Shown here in pieces: positions 11,801 to 22,539 of a stretch of DNA of 64,000 nucleotides (its first letter is position 1; the number at the start of each line of letters is the position of its first letter). A program made the position numbers and the translations under genes. Below the pieces are notes generated by a model. The model saw only the letters and a list, made by a program, of their open reading frames with translations, did no database searches and was not told the DNA's origin. Source of the stretch: Apostichopus japonicus (lineage: Eukaryota; Echinodermata; Holothuroidea; Aspidochirotida; Stichopodidae); assembly GCF_037975245.1 (NCBI RefSeq), contig NC_092568.1:32582501-32646500 (forward strand). Direction: 5' to 3'.

Positions 11801-14800
11801 TACAGCGATGCACTCCCATCGTAGTGTCTAGGGTCAAAACCTCATGGCATTAAATCATCATTGAGACTGTAAGTTTAATGCTGTAGTGTGACACAGGTAC
11901 CCATGTCCCACTAGACACAATTTTTCCTCCGATCACATTACTCTACTTATTGAGCGTTCCCAGGGACTAAGATTCCGTACAAAGGTAGGTAATATAAATG
12001 AGTATCATTAACAGAACAAGTCAATTATGAAATGATTACTGTAATATCTGTAGAGACCTATTGAGGTAAACAATATCAGCCACTATATCTGCTACTTGTC
12101 TAGACTGTTCAAAGAGGTCCTTGAATGCCCCCTCCCCCCCTCAAAGAGGGGATCAATAAAGGCATTCTAATATATATGAGAAGCAACAAAACATCTGACA
12201 GCGGTTAATTGCAGTAAGAGGTATACTTTCATGTCAAAAATGTTACCGTCACATCTTGAGCTGTTAGGTTGAGGAGGGCATTCCTTATCTCTCTCTCTCT
12301 TTGCCCAATGTACCAGAATAACTGACTTAGATTATCCTTTTGTTTTCAAAACTTTCAATTTGCAAAACTGATCATAAGATTCAAGCTTAGTCCTTTTATT
12401 GAAACAAGTGCTTCTAAAAACATGGCAACGCATGAAACAAACCAACAGGCTTATCCGATGCACTCAGAGCAAGCCAATATAATTTAAACATGATAAGGTT
12501 CCCACATCACTCTTGGAATCTCATCAAACCTAGAAAATGTAGAATTTTAGTCTTGCCAAGTTGCCATTATCTTTTGTCCTGTATACATCTTGCTTTGAAA
12601 AGAGAAGAGTGTCTTTCTTGAAATTAAAGTTTAATAAGCCAGATTACCAAATAAATGGAATGTAGCTATGATGTTAATTCCTTCACCATTTTGTAGAGCT
12701 TAAAACACAACTGTACAGACAACTTGGTCAGTGAATAATATAGTCTATAACATCGTGTCAAAACTGAATCAACTGTAAAGCGCTCACCTCCTTGCCCTTC
12801 AGTTTGTTCTTCTCTGACAGGTACGTATCCAATAATGCTCGGGTCTTGGCATCAACTTTGACCTACAAAGAAACAAACATCTCTTCTGATGATAAAAGTG
12901 TTCAATGACATGTCAATATTTCAACAGTTAGTCTGTTCTTTCCAACAGCTAGTTAAAATCCATGAAATCAATAGAAATTTAGTGACCTGTTAGTAAATAT
13001 ATTTTATCAGAATCCAGAGCCAATTTCTCAGATGACAGAAAGAGGTCATACCCATAGACGAAACACTCTTGAGATAAAATGTCATAACACGCAACAGAGG
13101 TGCATCGACAACGTGGAAGTATGATGTCAGACCAAAACGTTCATTCAATTCAAAATTTCAAATTTTCCGTATCCTATAAATAATCTCATTTCCAATGATT
13201 TTATGACAAATATCAGAACAAACGTACAAACTCGAATGGTCAAAGACCCACAGTAAACAATTGTAAAAAACAATTTGTTACAGGAATGACCGACAGGTGA
13301 GTCAAATTGATTATTCGGGTCTTTTGACCTCTACAGTTGCGATAAATCACCCCTAGAGTTGTTAAATGAAACCATTTTATCTCCGGAGTGCTTCTTCGAG
13401 AGGGATGAACCTTGACTGGTGCACCAATCCGTGACAGCAGGGGTACTGCAGGGTGGTAAGACTTGGGTCAGCTGGGTCTGGTATCGTACCTTTTATGATC
13501 TCTCACCTCTAGATGACATTCCCAGTGACATCGATCAGCTTCTCCATCTTGGGCTGTCTTCGATGACGACAGTTAAGCTCTCCCGTCGTCCACCAAGACT
13601 CTGTTCTTCTTTCTCATGACTTCCACCAAAGATTAGGCAGGTGTAAGAAAGGTTTGTGAAAGGCATGCTACCTTGTTCCACATATCAACTACAAGACTCT
13701 ATTAAAGATGTATCTCGGATTCTTTGTATCTCTGCATTTCATAGTGAGGGAGAGCAAGGGGACAGGGGGTGAGTATTTTCTCTAGCAATAAATGCACTAG
13801 TACCACAGCCATGTTGATATATGCATTGGAGGTAGGAAGACATCCCAAGGTAACGGTTTCAATTTTTTTGGGACTTGTTGATAAATAATACCGTCTCATC
13901 TTTCCAGTCTGTAGTTATCGTGTTAAACAAATATTGCATGCCTTTCACAGAACTTTCAGTGCAACCCATTACATAATTTAAACTTAACCTTAATACCATT
14001 TTCAGCTGACCCAAACCTTACCAATAACCATCACAACTTCTATAAAGTCGAGTTTATCTTTTTGTCTTTTATCGACTTGCCAGTGACTTGCAACTTTCAG
14101 AAAGCTCATACTGCTATTAAACCAACAGTAAATTAAAAACAGTAACCGATAAACTATAGAAAACCTAGGAAAGGTAGAATTAGGTAGATTCTAAGTTGAT
14201 GCACCAATCAAGGTTACTGACTTTATATATCAGTAAGGGTATTAACATGTGTCAACAAATTAAAAAAAAAACTCTGTACCTACTACATTCACCATACCAC
14301 AAAATTGGCTTTAAAATTCAGGGTCAACAGACCCAACAAAAAATGAATTTTATGCTACATCCTGTATAATGCACTGCTTCAGCAATTAACTACTTTTGCA
14401 ACCGACAAAGAAGATATTCCAAGCTTTAATCACCTTTGCTTGAATATCCTCAAGATTTAAACATCAAGGTCTGCTTCAACCGTTTCTAAATTCATCGATT
14501 TCAAAGCAAACAAACAGATCTAGATTTACTAAACATGGCAAAAATCTCATAATTCCAATAAGATGATATTAGATAGTGGTCTTCCATAGCCACTACAAGC
14601 ACTGAAATAATTACATTCAATCAACAACGAAAAAGGCAAAATGCTAATCAACAAAAATATAACTTTCTTTTTTTCTTTCTAAATCTCTGAATATAGAGAA
14701 CAATAGAAAACCTTCAAAGGAAGAAGACAAATTAAATTCAAACACAATGGTAGTCCAAATACACAAATAAGGGTGGAGTCAGATCTTCTGAAACACCAAT

Positions 14801-17800
14801 GAAGGAGTAGTAAATTCTTTCACAGAATGACTGGAGAAGTTCAATGGGTTTTGTTTCTATGAAGAGAGACGATTGCACTACTAAGTATCTGGCGTCTATA
14901 CTTACCAACCAATCAATTCTCACATCTCTGGTTGTGGAACGCATCAAAGGTTATCAGAGGCAATGAAATTCCTTCCTTGGCTGTCACCCTCAAATCATGA
15001 AATGTTATTAGTGTCTTAATGAAATGATCATATTTTTTTTCAACTTACAGAGAATGGTTAAGGCCAAACAATTGCTTACGGTACAAGCAGAGTGATGCAC
15101 CAAGGCCTACAATTAAGTGCCTGTCCCTTGGGAGTGTGTCCTGTGAAAAGTAATGTTCAGTTAAGGCTGAGGTTTCGTGGGATGTAAAGGAGAAAGCTAT
15201 TGTTTCTATACTGTCGCTTTCTCTGTAAATCCATCCAGAATGCATGAAAATGTTACTTTTACATGCAGAGCCATTTTAACTGGCCACAAGTTGCTTTTAT
15301 CCTTTCTACTCTAAGTGCTCACCAGAGAGCAATATTAAGATATCTAAGTTTCAAATTTATAAATAGTCCGGGTTGGACTAAGATTTTGTTTCTGACCGAG
15401 ATTTCTCCCCGAAAGCTTTTTGTGTTTCCCACAAACTTGGTTTAAGTTAATTTTCAAACTGAGTGGTTGTACATACTAATTTAAGGATGGACCCCCCAAT
15501 CAACTTTCTTGCGGGATAAATATATTCTGTAAGAGGGGGATTTTATTCGTACCAGTCCGCTAAGTGTACTTACCAGGAGGTTTTTATCGCCAAGAGTCAA
15601 TTCATGCAACAGTCTTATTGCCCTCAGTGTATTCTCCGGCTCTTTGTACTCACAAAATCCAAACGCTTGAAGGTTGCCGGAGGCTCCTTGAACACGTTTC
15701 CAATTCAGTACTATTCCACATCTCTGAGGACATAAAACACAAGACTAAAACTAAAACAAAGATTTAAACATTCCGTGCTGTAACCCCTAATTCATTCAAG
15801 AGAGCAGCGAATAAAATAATTAACTAACCATGATATGAGTCTAATGACAACCGTTGTGAAAAGTTACCGCCTTCAGTACCACATGCTGCAAGAGGTCAAT
15901 ATCACTAAGCAAACCTGAAATTTCCAAAGTTTTTAAATTCTTATGGAGCCTCGGTCATGGATGTACGATACTAATCCTAGATATACTGATCCATAGGTTA
16001 TATCAGTCTTAATCCGGTTACTCATTTTGGCTCTGACTTTGCGGTTTCAATATAACAGCTAAATCATTGTAGGAATAGTGTAAATTTGCACTTCTGCTGC
16101 CACCACATCTTGTTCGTACCCTGTCTTCATGTTAGCACATAGATGCTCATAATCACGGTACAAATAATAAAGGTACACATATCAATATATGATGATCATA
16201 TCATCATATCATAATCAATAATGAAGGTACACATTATCAATAATCAATACCATAATCATATCATAGTCAATATATGAAGGTACACATATAGCTACAAATT
16301 GGTCTTTTTGTATATGACTTTTAAATAATTGAAGCAAGAAGTCACAGGTGGTAATTTTGTTGGCTATGTGTGTACCATAGCGAGGAGTAGTAACAGAACT
16401 AGGGCTGTGTGTTTTCGTTTAAAGACCTAAACGTTTAAACGGCCGATTTTTTGTTCATTTAAACGTTTAAACGTTTGCGAAAATCGTGAGAAAACGCCGA
16501 GCACGCGTAGCGAGCGAGCCTAAAGGCGTGGGGTCCAGGGGATCGCCCTAGGGCCCTGGTGGGGCGAAGACCCCGGAAAAGGAAAAGGAAATTTTTGCGT
16601 GTCTGGTGAAAAAAAAATTCGCAGTTAAGGATGCAAAATACTGACAACTTTTTTAATTTAAATTGTCACGAAGATGATGACAAATTTTAAATGACAAGTT
16701 AGAGTAGCTATATTACGTTATAAAATGAAAAGAGATTTAATCTGTCTTACAATCTTTGAAAAGTTTAACTTACAGAACCTCCGATATTATGAAACAAAAA
16801 AAGTTCGGCAAAGCCCCGTTTCTAGACTGCCTAACAATGAATAGCGCGCACTAAACGTACATCAGTTTACAACTGCAGTACGGTTTAACCGAACTTAAAA
16901 ACTACGGTAGGATACTGTACATGTGCTCAGAATTTTCCCAGGTACCTTGCCAAACAACTGTGCACTCATCCCCTGTCTAACACCTGTTTGTTAACATTTT
17001 TGGCACGTTTCCAAGAAACATTTCATGGAGTTTTCCCATGATACACGAGACACAGTTCATACATGCAGCACAAGATATCAAGCTATGGCCATCTTTATGA
17101 AAGTAAACCTTGTAATAAAATATGTTTTAGGCCACACGGCATGATTAACTAATGCTAAACATTATTTCCATGTTCTTGTGGAAAACGTCAAGTTGGCAAA
17201 ATACAATTAGTTGTGTTTTTGTAGTTACGTGAGATCCATAAAAGACGAGGTGGTTAGGCTATTTGCTATACACTTAACTATGGTAGGACATTTTTTCCGT
17301 ATTTTGGAAATTCTAGAAAATACTTTCCTTTCCCCCCGCTTAACACCAGATGTGGTCTTACGGTTTATTCATAAATGGGTGTACTAGAGCCTTGTTTACA
17401 TGACATTAGTTGCATTTAGCACGATATGCCAGTTTCGCGTGAATTTTTCGAAAGTGTTTTGCTGGATCTTTCGTAAAATTTGAAAGGACCGAACTTACTT
17501 TTCGTACCCATTGGTAATTTCTATACTGATTTTCAAAGTTTTTTTCGATCTCCAATCAATACATTTCCTTTGATCATGGATTTGAACAACTATTACCAAG
17601 TCGAGTATTCGACCCGGTATTGTCTGGTCGGAGAGTTCAACGTGATGGACAGGGATTGTAATCATTTCGATCGAACATGCATTGACTGGATTATCTGCGC
17701 CACCACTTTTGGCTCGATATGAAGTACACTTGTGCCGCGAATCAGGAAGTTTTCACAAAAGGATAACAGCGTTCAAGTTAAAGCCATTCATATTGCCGGA

Positions 17801-19945
17801 TACATCGGGGGGGCAAAAGTTGGATTACGTTCGCGGTTTATGATTCGACTGATCTTAAGTTGTGTTGTTATTTCGCGTAGTAGACAAAATAAACACGGGA
17901 ATTGATACGCGATTTTTGCCAATAATTTAATTTTCAGTTGATATCATAGTTTCGTTTAAACGTTCATCAGGTTTTATTAAACGTTTAAACGATGTTTCGT
18001 TCGTTTACACGTTTAGACGTGTAAACAGCACAGCACTAAACAGAACCATTAAGGTAAAAGCTTACCGCCAGCAGTTGTCGAATTAAAACATCAGGAGCTT
18101 TCTCTGATATATTTCCTACAAAGACAGTGGTTTTGGGTGCCTCGGGGCCTCCGTCACTTTTCTCTGGCTCCTTCTGAAAGTGATTGAAAACAAACCAAGT
18201 TGTTAGTGATTCTGGCGCTGACAAAAATACAAACTTCAAGTGTAACAGATTTACCAGGAAGTATAATCCATATCAATCCTCCCCATCATGAATAAGTATC
18301 AACATCCAACATGGGAGCTTCTATGAATATATTAAATATTATTTAGATAAGGAGTTACCATAATTAATTTTCCCATCATAAATAATGGACAGTAACTATG
18401 GACTGTAAATGCCTCTCTGTAACCTTATACCTGAAGAAATATTCTCAGAAAAGAAAACTATGGGTGGACTAAGAGAACAACAAATTCCACATATGAAAAT
18501 AAATCATACATGGTTATATGCTTTCCATCCAAGTTGATGAAAGTGTTCATTACTTCATTAAGTTCAGAGCAAGTACTGATCAGAGTAACTTTGTAACCTC
18601 CTTTAACTGTCAAATATAATCCTCAGCATAATCTCTCCCTAGGATCAATCACAAAACACAGCTATGATCTCCTTGAAGGATTGCACTTACAGTCTCAGCA
18701 GGTTTGGGAGGTATCGGTGAAGGCTGGCTGTTCCTCAGATGCATAGACGCTGCTGTCCTGGCTATGATACCCTGACATGAAACAAAATATTCAAACGCTG
18801 AGAAACAACGCAATAGGTGACATCTCACTGAGAGAAACAACCCAAAAATAGGCAATCTATACATCAGGCTTTATTTACTAAATTTCAAGCTGAAAAATTT
18901 GACAACAGATTATATGATGAATATTCTTAGGTTAAGTGCTAATGTTTGAAGGAAGCTGGTTTATAGGAGACACCAACATGCTAGCAATGATCAACCTTCA
19001 GATCAACTGGACCATGTAATACTTTTTAGCCTTATGGTTATTTCCAAGAGCTACAGACATGGACAAATAAGTTAATAAAATGTTCTGGTTACAAGAAGTA
19101 TAAAATATACTTCACAAGCACTGTGTAAGGCCTGCGCATTACCTCCAGATCTGAAGATATGCATGCAGATTACATAACTGGCATATGTATAAGTCTTGAA
19201 GAGTATATTGCACAAAAAACTGAAAGACATATATGCTTTACATACTTCTTAATGAATCATTTAAGAACCATTCTGTATCATATTGAAATGAAAAGATGAA
19301 AAAGGTACTACTGGAAGCTGAGTGAAAAATAGACGTCCTTGATTCACCTTGAACCTCATTGTTTACTAAATCTTTTACTTAAATCAAGCAAAAAGGAAAA
19401 ATTTACATTAATGCAATCTTGAAGCCACAACTTACCCCAGGTGGTGCTGAAATAAGACCAACTTGTGTTGCAGGAACAAACACCCCACCTACAAGACAAA
19501 GCAAGTACTAACATTATTGCCAATGCCTTCTCAACATGGGCTTTAATGAATAGAATGGTTAAATTTTCAACATGATATAAAGTCTGAAATACCATATCAT
19601 TCATAGGTAATCAAAACCTTTCTAAATTCCTGACTGGACGGAAATTTCATGTTTCAATTTGAATGTTTCTCAACATAATACTGTTGAGCCCCTCTTAAAC
19701 TAAGGGATTGTAAGATCACAAATTTGTAAACATGTGACTTAGCACTGTGTCAAGGTATATCCTGCATGAATTACATAATTTCTGGAGCATTTTACAAAAA
19801 ATGTTAACAATACCAGCCTCAAAATGCCTTTAAGAAATTAATGCATACCTGGCATGTGCGGGTTGAACGGACCACCACCTGCCATTGTTCCTGGTACAGC
19901 AGCAAAACCAGGCAAGCCAAATGCCGGCCTCCCTGGAAACGACAT
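2683..19945 (-). CDS. RBM25: RBM25 splicing regulator, partial (13 coding exons; 3' part off the left edge)
   Basis: RBM25 is a nuclear-speckle protein that associates with U1 snRNP and modulates alternative splicing. Coding exons in order are 19945-19849, 19488-19436, 18771-18691, 18173-18066, 15723-15574, 12862-12788, 11686-11675, 9793-9685, 6599-6538, 5599-5516, 4353-4073, 3405-3279 and 2846-2683. I joined them by hand: all splice sites are AG/GT and reading phase is kept throughout, giving 467 codons plus 2 nt. Seen in the protein: MSFP start as in vertebrate RBM25; Gly/Pro-rich N-terminus (1-90); one RRM (about 92-168) with RNP2 VFVGNI and RNP1 LQAFGFCEY; an acidic linker; then a long RE/RD-rich region from about 278. 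The C-terminal PWI domain of the family (human protein 843 residues) is absent because the last exon seen ends in phase 2 and the gene continues beyond position 1. The family assignment is firm; individual short exons are inferred. Confidence 0.95.
3279..3405 (-). CDS. RBM25: RBM25 coding exon 12
   Basis: The 127-nt exon continues the RE repeats and then encodes DKMGSDEDEHERRKLERKLR and REKEDAYQE, matching vertebrate YERRKLERKLRDKEAAYQE closely. Acceptor TGTTAAG, donor GAG|GTATGG. Phase 2 in, phase 0 out. Confidence 0.95.
3871..4036. repeat. About 33-bp minisatellite, five diverged units
   Basis: Five units of 31-34 bases share a core like AACAACACAACATTGACACT followed by TAGCCTAGGCCTTA. The array lies in the RBM25 intron just downstream of the RE-rich exon 11. 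Confidence 0.75.
4073..4353 (-). CDS. RBM25: RBM25 coding exon 11 (Arg/Glu/Asp-rich)
   Basis: The 281-nt exon encodes 93 residues that start DETDRDSSKEREGEKES and turn into alternating R-E and R-D dipeptides. This is the charged RE/RD domain of RBM25 involved in nuclear-speckle localisation and spliceosome contacts. On the plus strand it appears as a long CT-rich tract. Acceptor ATTTTAG, donor AAAG|GTAGGC, leaving phase 2. Dipeptide repeat length may vary between alleles. Confidence 0.92.
4354..5515 (-). other. RBM25: RBM25 intron 10
   Basis: Besides the dispersed repeat at 4717-4935, it contains a small internal duplication near 5256-5330 (GATAACC.TTTGACCCCTTGA twice). I see no exon or RNA gene. 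Confidence 0.6.
4717..4935. repeat. Dispersed repeat copy A (partner at 32537-32780)
   Basis: About 220 bases share long blocks with 32537-32780, including GAACTGAGGAAAATGTG-like text, CCTGAAGTCA, GTACCAGAACATCA, AAAGGTATTACCCTT and AAAGTGGAAAACCCT. One copy sits in an RBM25 intron, the other in a SLIRP intron. Family unknown; no ORF. Confidence 0.75.
5516..5599 (-). CDS. RBM25: RBM25 coding exon 10
   Basis: The 84-nt exon encodes EKIDDLEMEDDKKQIISRE and ends DRFRLTHK. This matches vertebrate RBM25 (EDINAIEMEEDKRDLISREISKF..THK) very well. Acceptor TCTCAAAG, donor AAG|GTAAGG, phase 0 both ends. The family's Pro-rich RRFPVAPLIPYP segment, which normally precedes it, was not found in the upstream intron. 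Confidence 0.92.
5600..6537 (-). other. RBM25: RBM25 intron 9
   Basis: AT-rich; I looked here for the missing Pro-rich RRFPVAPLIPYP segment of the family and did not see it in any minus-strand frame. Nothing else recognised. Confidence 0.5.
6538..6599 (-). CDS. RBM25: RBM25 coding exon 9 (Lys-rich linker)
   Basis: The 62-nt exon encodes SDNNRDENKKMLKKPKEQRD. The acceptor is TTTCATCAAG; the alternative downstream acceptor AACAACAG gives a stop in the required phase, so it was not used. Donor GAT|GTAAGT. It occupies the place of the Lys-rich stretch in vertebrate RBM25, but similarity is weak and it is supported mainly by phase and splice signals. Confidence 0.7.
6600..9684 (-). other. RBM25: RBM25 intron 8
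   Basis: About 3.1 kb of AT-rich sequence. A 15-base string TGTATTTTAATAGGA occurs near 7038 and again near 7349. No exon, RNA gene or bounded element recognised. Confidence 0.5.
9685..9793 (-). CDS. RBM25: RBM25 coding exon 8 (acidic linker)
   Basis: The 109-nt exon starts SSEEDIDDRTRMEDERIKLE and ends KAVLNKPP. It corresponds to the vertebrate segment DEETKRRDQMIKGAIEVL..SELN after the RRM. Acceptor TGACGTAG, donor CCCC|GTAAGT; leaves phase 1. Confidence 0.85.
9794..11674 (-). other. RBM25: RBM25 intron 7
   Basis: AT-rich, with an uninterrupted run of 15 G at 11411-11425. No exon or bounded element recognised. Short ORFs on both strands show no family features. Confidence 0.5.
11675..11686 (-). 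CDS. RBM25: RBM25 12-nt microexon
   Basis: Twelve bases (GATGATAAAAGT, encoding DDKS) lie between a good acceptor (AATTTTTACAG) and a consensus donor (GTAAGT). Both flanking exons are phase 0, so the microexon can be included or skipped in frame. The acidic residues fit the linker after the RRM, which in vertebrates also contains an Asp/Glu run. This is inferred from splice signals and frame only. Confidence 0.6.
11687..12787 (-). other. RBM25: RBM25 intron 6
   Basis: No exon seen. Contains a short CT microsatellite near 12288-12300 and a C-rich run near 12129-12140. Confidence 0.5.
12788..12862 (-). CDS. RBM25: RBM25 coding exon 6 (end of RRM)
   Basis: The 75-nt exon encodes VKVDAKTRALLDTYLSEKNK and a short Lys-rich end. 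VKVDAKT is the conserved last RRM strand and start of the following helix in RBM25. Acceptor TTTGTAG, donor GAG|GTGAGC, phase 0 at both ends. Confidence 0.92.
12863..15573 (-). other. RBM25: RBM25 intron 5
   Basis: About 2.7 kb between the two RRM-end exons. I see no further exon, RNA gene or bounded mobile element; short ORFs here lack family features. Confidence 0.5.
15574..15723 (-). CDS. RBM25: RBM25 coding exon 5 (RRM core)
   Basis: The 150-nt exon encodes residues 114-163, beginning RCGIVLNWKRVQGASG and including the RNP1 strand LQAFGFCEY and LRAIRLLHEL. This closely matches the vertebrate RBM25 RRM. Acceptor TGTCCTCAG, donor CTG|GTAAGT, phase 0 at both ends. Confidence 0.96.
16400..18038. 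mobile_element. 1.64-kb non-autonomous hAT-like element in RBM25 intron
   Basis: The ends TAGGGCTGTG and CACAGCACTA are inverted repeats, and both flanks carry the 8-bp duplication AACAGAAC (16392-16399, 18039-18046). Subterminal palindromes AAACGTTTAAACG occur at 16429-16441, 16461-16473 and 17979-17991, with a shorter CGTTTAAACG at 17953-17962; such subterminal repeats commonly bind hAT transposases. No long transposase ORF is present. The right end is 27 nt inside the intron from RBM25 exon 4. Confidence 0.88.
18066..18173 (-). CDS. RBM25: RBM25 coding exon 4 (start of the RRM)
   Basis: The 108-nt exon encodes an acidic lead-in and then TTVFVGNISEKAPDVLIRQL, which is almost identical to the vertebrate RBM25 RRM start; VFVGNI is the RNP2 strand. 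Acceptor CACTTTCAG, donor GCG|GTAAGC. A 1.64-kb transposon copy begins only 27 nt into the following intron. Phase 0 at both ends. Confidence 0.95.
18691..18771 (-). CDS. RBM25: RBM25 coding exon 3
   Basis: The 81-nt, 27-codon exon has acceptor CATGTCAG and donor GTAAGT. It encodes GIIARTAASMHLRN followed by a Pro-rich stretch (PSPIPPKPAET) that links the N-terminus to the RRM. Phase 0 at both ends, so skipping it would keep the frame. Confidence 0.8.
19436..19488 (-). CDS. RBM25: RBM25 coding exon 2
   Basis: The 53-nt exon has acceptor CTTGTAG|GTGGGG and donor CTGGG|GTAAGT. It encodes a hydrophobic Pro/Gly/Val segment (GVFVPATQVGLISAPPG) that continues the low-complexity N-terminus. Phase 1 in, phase 0 out, consistent with both neighbours. 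Confidence 0.8.
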
Positions 19946-19949
19946 ATTT
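19849..19949 (-). CDS. RBM25: RBM25 coding exon 1 (start codon)
   Basis: The ATG is at 19945-19943 and begins MSFPGRPAFGLPG, matching the MSFP start of vertebrate RBM25. This is followed by a Gly/Pro/Met-rich stretch ending PFNPHMP. A TTTATAG acceptor just upstream (AG at 19951-19950) suggests the leader is spliced, so the exon probably starts at 19949 with four untranslated bases. The donor is CCAG|GTATGC after 19849. Coding part is 97 nt, ending in phase 1. Confidence 0.85.
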
Positions 19950-20919
19950 CTATAAAGTCACCACAGAAATAAGTTGACGATGAAAGACCAGAAGTACCTG
20001 TGCAAAATAACATAATCAAAAATCTTATTACATTTACAAAAGGGGATGGCCTATCTACTTTTGAAACCTGCAACGGTTTCAGCCACTTAACTTACTGCTG
20101 GTAGTAGGCCTTATCTAATTCTCTCCCTACTGCTGGAATGTTATGTCGATATAATGAGTCGGGTTAGTTATGGCAGGCATACTCATACTAGGCTAGTTAG
20201 TAGTTGTTTATTATCAATTGCCTAGCCTAATTACTGATAAGACAATAACTAGGAATTTAATTGTTTTAATCCATACATGGGTTAGCCACTAGATTATTAG
20301 TTCTAGCAATTAAGACTAAATCTAGGCCTACAGCTACTGACTTACAAGTAACACTTACAAGTTACTTAATATTTTGTTATTTGTCATTACGTTCAGTACG
20401 AAGACTAGCTTAGGATTCGTTTTTGACTTGAACCACAACGTTAGGATAGACATCACTTAACATATGCGAATCACACGTTTTACATTAAAAATTAACTAGA
20501 TAATACACGAAAACGATAAAATCAGATACCATCGTGTAAATGTGATGGGTTTTAATTTTGATTCAATAATCGCAAAAAGGAAGTGAACCTTTCAACTGGC
20601 AGTTTTCCTCGGAGAAGTAATATCGTGGTAGCCTAGATATGCTTTCCTTCTAGTTTCACGCGTTGTATGGCAATTCGTTGTAACCAATAGAGGGCGCTTG
20701 ATCGAAATGTACAAATTTAAGAAAAGTATCGTACATAATTAGAATACATTGAAAACAAAGTATGATCATATTCCTGACTAAATTCTCATCCAATTTAGTA
20801 CTAAATTTGGTTCATCATTTTATTATCACACCAAATTCATTTGTATTCCAGAAGTGTAAATGGTTTTAAGAATGCTTTGGTTATTTAAACAATTACAACA
20901 TTTTTCCACGACACTAAAC
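19950..20919 (-). promoter_or_regulatory. RBM25: Probable RBM25 leader and promoter
   Basis: The acceptor at 19951-19950 implies an upstream non-coding exon. Candidate leader donors on the minus strand are AGCA|GTAAGT near 20090 and GTAAGTG or GTAAGTC near 20343-20357. A CCAAT box (minus-strand reading ATTGG) lies near 20683-20690 in the only locally CpG-bearing stretch before the transposon stack. Placement of the start site is a guess. Confidence 0.3.
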
Positions 20920-20965
20920 CAGGCGCGGCGGAACGGAAAAATTATTGGGGGGGGGGGGGGGGGGG

Positions 20966-22257
20966 CAGTGGCGTCGCCAAGGGGGGGCCGGGGGGCACGT
21001 GCCCCCCTGGAAAACCTACTGCCCCCCCCCCCGGGTGCCCCCCCCCATCTGAGATTTGGGTTGGTAAAAAAATATATATATATATATTTTGTTATATTCA
21101 ACTCCCATCATCTGAGTTGGTTTTTCATAAGGACAAAGAAGCACAGTAATTCGTATTTTCTTCAAATGAGCTGCGAAAAAAATTAACAAGTTTATCCTTC
21201 AACGTCGGGTATCGAAGTCGTAACCCGCGCCATCACAACAGGTGTCGATACTAACATTGAATGTGTCAGTACTCAAGCCATACCAGCGGATATACAAGTC
21301 CGCTTCGCGAGCTACATGACTGTGAGAAGGGAGGGTACTGCAATATGTTGCCTTGGTCTGAGGTTGACAGGTTAGGAGCTGACGAAATGTGAGAATGTGA
21401 GGGTCCGCAGGCACCATACTTGCCTATATTTGTGGACCCATATATTAACCCTGTTGTGTAAGGGGTGCAGAGGTCATTTGAGGTCAGATGCTTGTAGGAA
21501 CAAATGGCGAATGTTCACACCTGCATACTGAGCCATACTCGATGTGTGATCAAACTTTGGATTGCATGGTGAGATCCCTGATAGGAGCCAATAACGATGC
21601 TGGAACCTGTTACATCTTAATAGATAATGTGCGAAAACGAGAAGGACAAGAAAGGAGTCGGGGTCATGCACACATTAATTCAACAAATGTAGCTTTTATT
21701 GATAGGGTTAGGCATAATATCGACAGCATGTGGTTCATATCCTCCGCAAAATTCTGCGCCTTGTTAAAATCATTACCTCAAAAAGAGCAATTTCTGGAGA
21801 TATCTTCAGATCGAATTTAGCATCAAATGTGGCAGCACTTTGCATCTAGCCCATCCTCCGTATGCGAAAATTTTCCAAAGGGGAGGAGGGGGGGCAGTGG
21901 CGGCGGAACCGGGGGGGCTTGCAATCTGAGAAATTGCAGGCTTGAGACCCATATTTTAGGGCTAGGTATTCGCAGCATAAAACACTCGGGAAGTGCCGTT
22001 TCCGGCCATCTGGGGGTTTGAAAAACCCAAAATTTTCTTGTACGCTCCGCGCCAACCGATGGTGGCGCTCCGCTTAGATAGTCTCTACACATTAGTCCCC
22101 CCCCCCCCAATAATTTTCCCGTTCCGCCGCGCCTGGAGGGGCACCCCCTCCCCTTAGACCCCTCCCCAGGACGTTAATCCGTATCCACCTAAGTGCCCCC
22201 ATCAAATGCTGGTTCCCCCCTGTGCCCCCCAGACTGAAAAGTCTGGTGACGCCACTG
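20966..22257. mobile_element. Inner element inserted in a poly-G tract of the outer one
   Basis: Left end CAGTGGCGTCGCC and right end GGTGACGCCACTG are inverted repeats (left reads CAGTGGCGTCGCC, right CAGTGGCGTCACC). Both flanks are runs of G, so an 8-bp duplication of GGGGGGGG is consistent but cannot be distinguished from slippage. It carries unassigned sequence (including an unrecognised 110-codon ORF at 21488-21820) and the innermost element. Confidence 0.7.
21895..22135. mobile_element. Innermost 241-bp MITE, same family as the outer element
   Basis: Ends CAGTGGCGGCGGAACC and CCGTTCCGCCGCGCCTG match the two ends of the outer element in reverse order. Its body is an inverted, nearly identical copy of 22258-22435 (shared blocks include GCGGAGCGCCACCATCGGTT and TTGGCGCGGAGCGTACAAGA). 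Target duplication is unclear because it lies in G-rich sequence. Confidence 0.8.
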
Positions 22258-22539
22258 GGGGGGGGGCTAATGTGTGGAGACTATCTAAGCGGAGCGCCAC
22301 CATCGGTTGGCGCGGAGCGTACAAGAAAATTTTGGGGTTTTTCAAACCCCCAGATGGCCGGAAACGAGTGTTTTATGCTGCGAATACCTAGCCCTAAAAT
22401 ATGGGTCTCAAGCCTGCAATTTCTCAGATTGCACGTAAAAGTCTGTAAAAACATTGTAATTTGTATATTCGATGGTGTTTTAAGAGAGTACCTATTACTC
22501 GTAGTGTACTCGCAAAGACGTTTTTGAGTGTAGTAAGGG

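Noticed and set aside
20826-21186. Gly- and Pro-rich ORFs on both strands
   Set aside because: They translate poly-G and poly-C tracts at the nested transposon ends.
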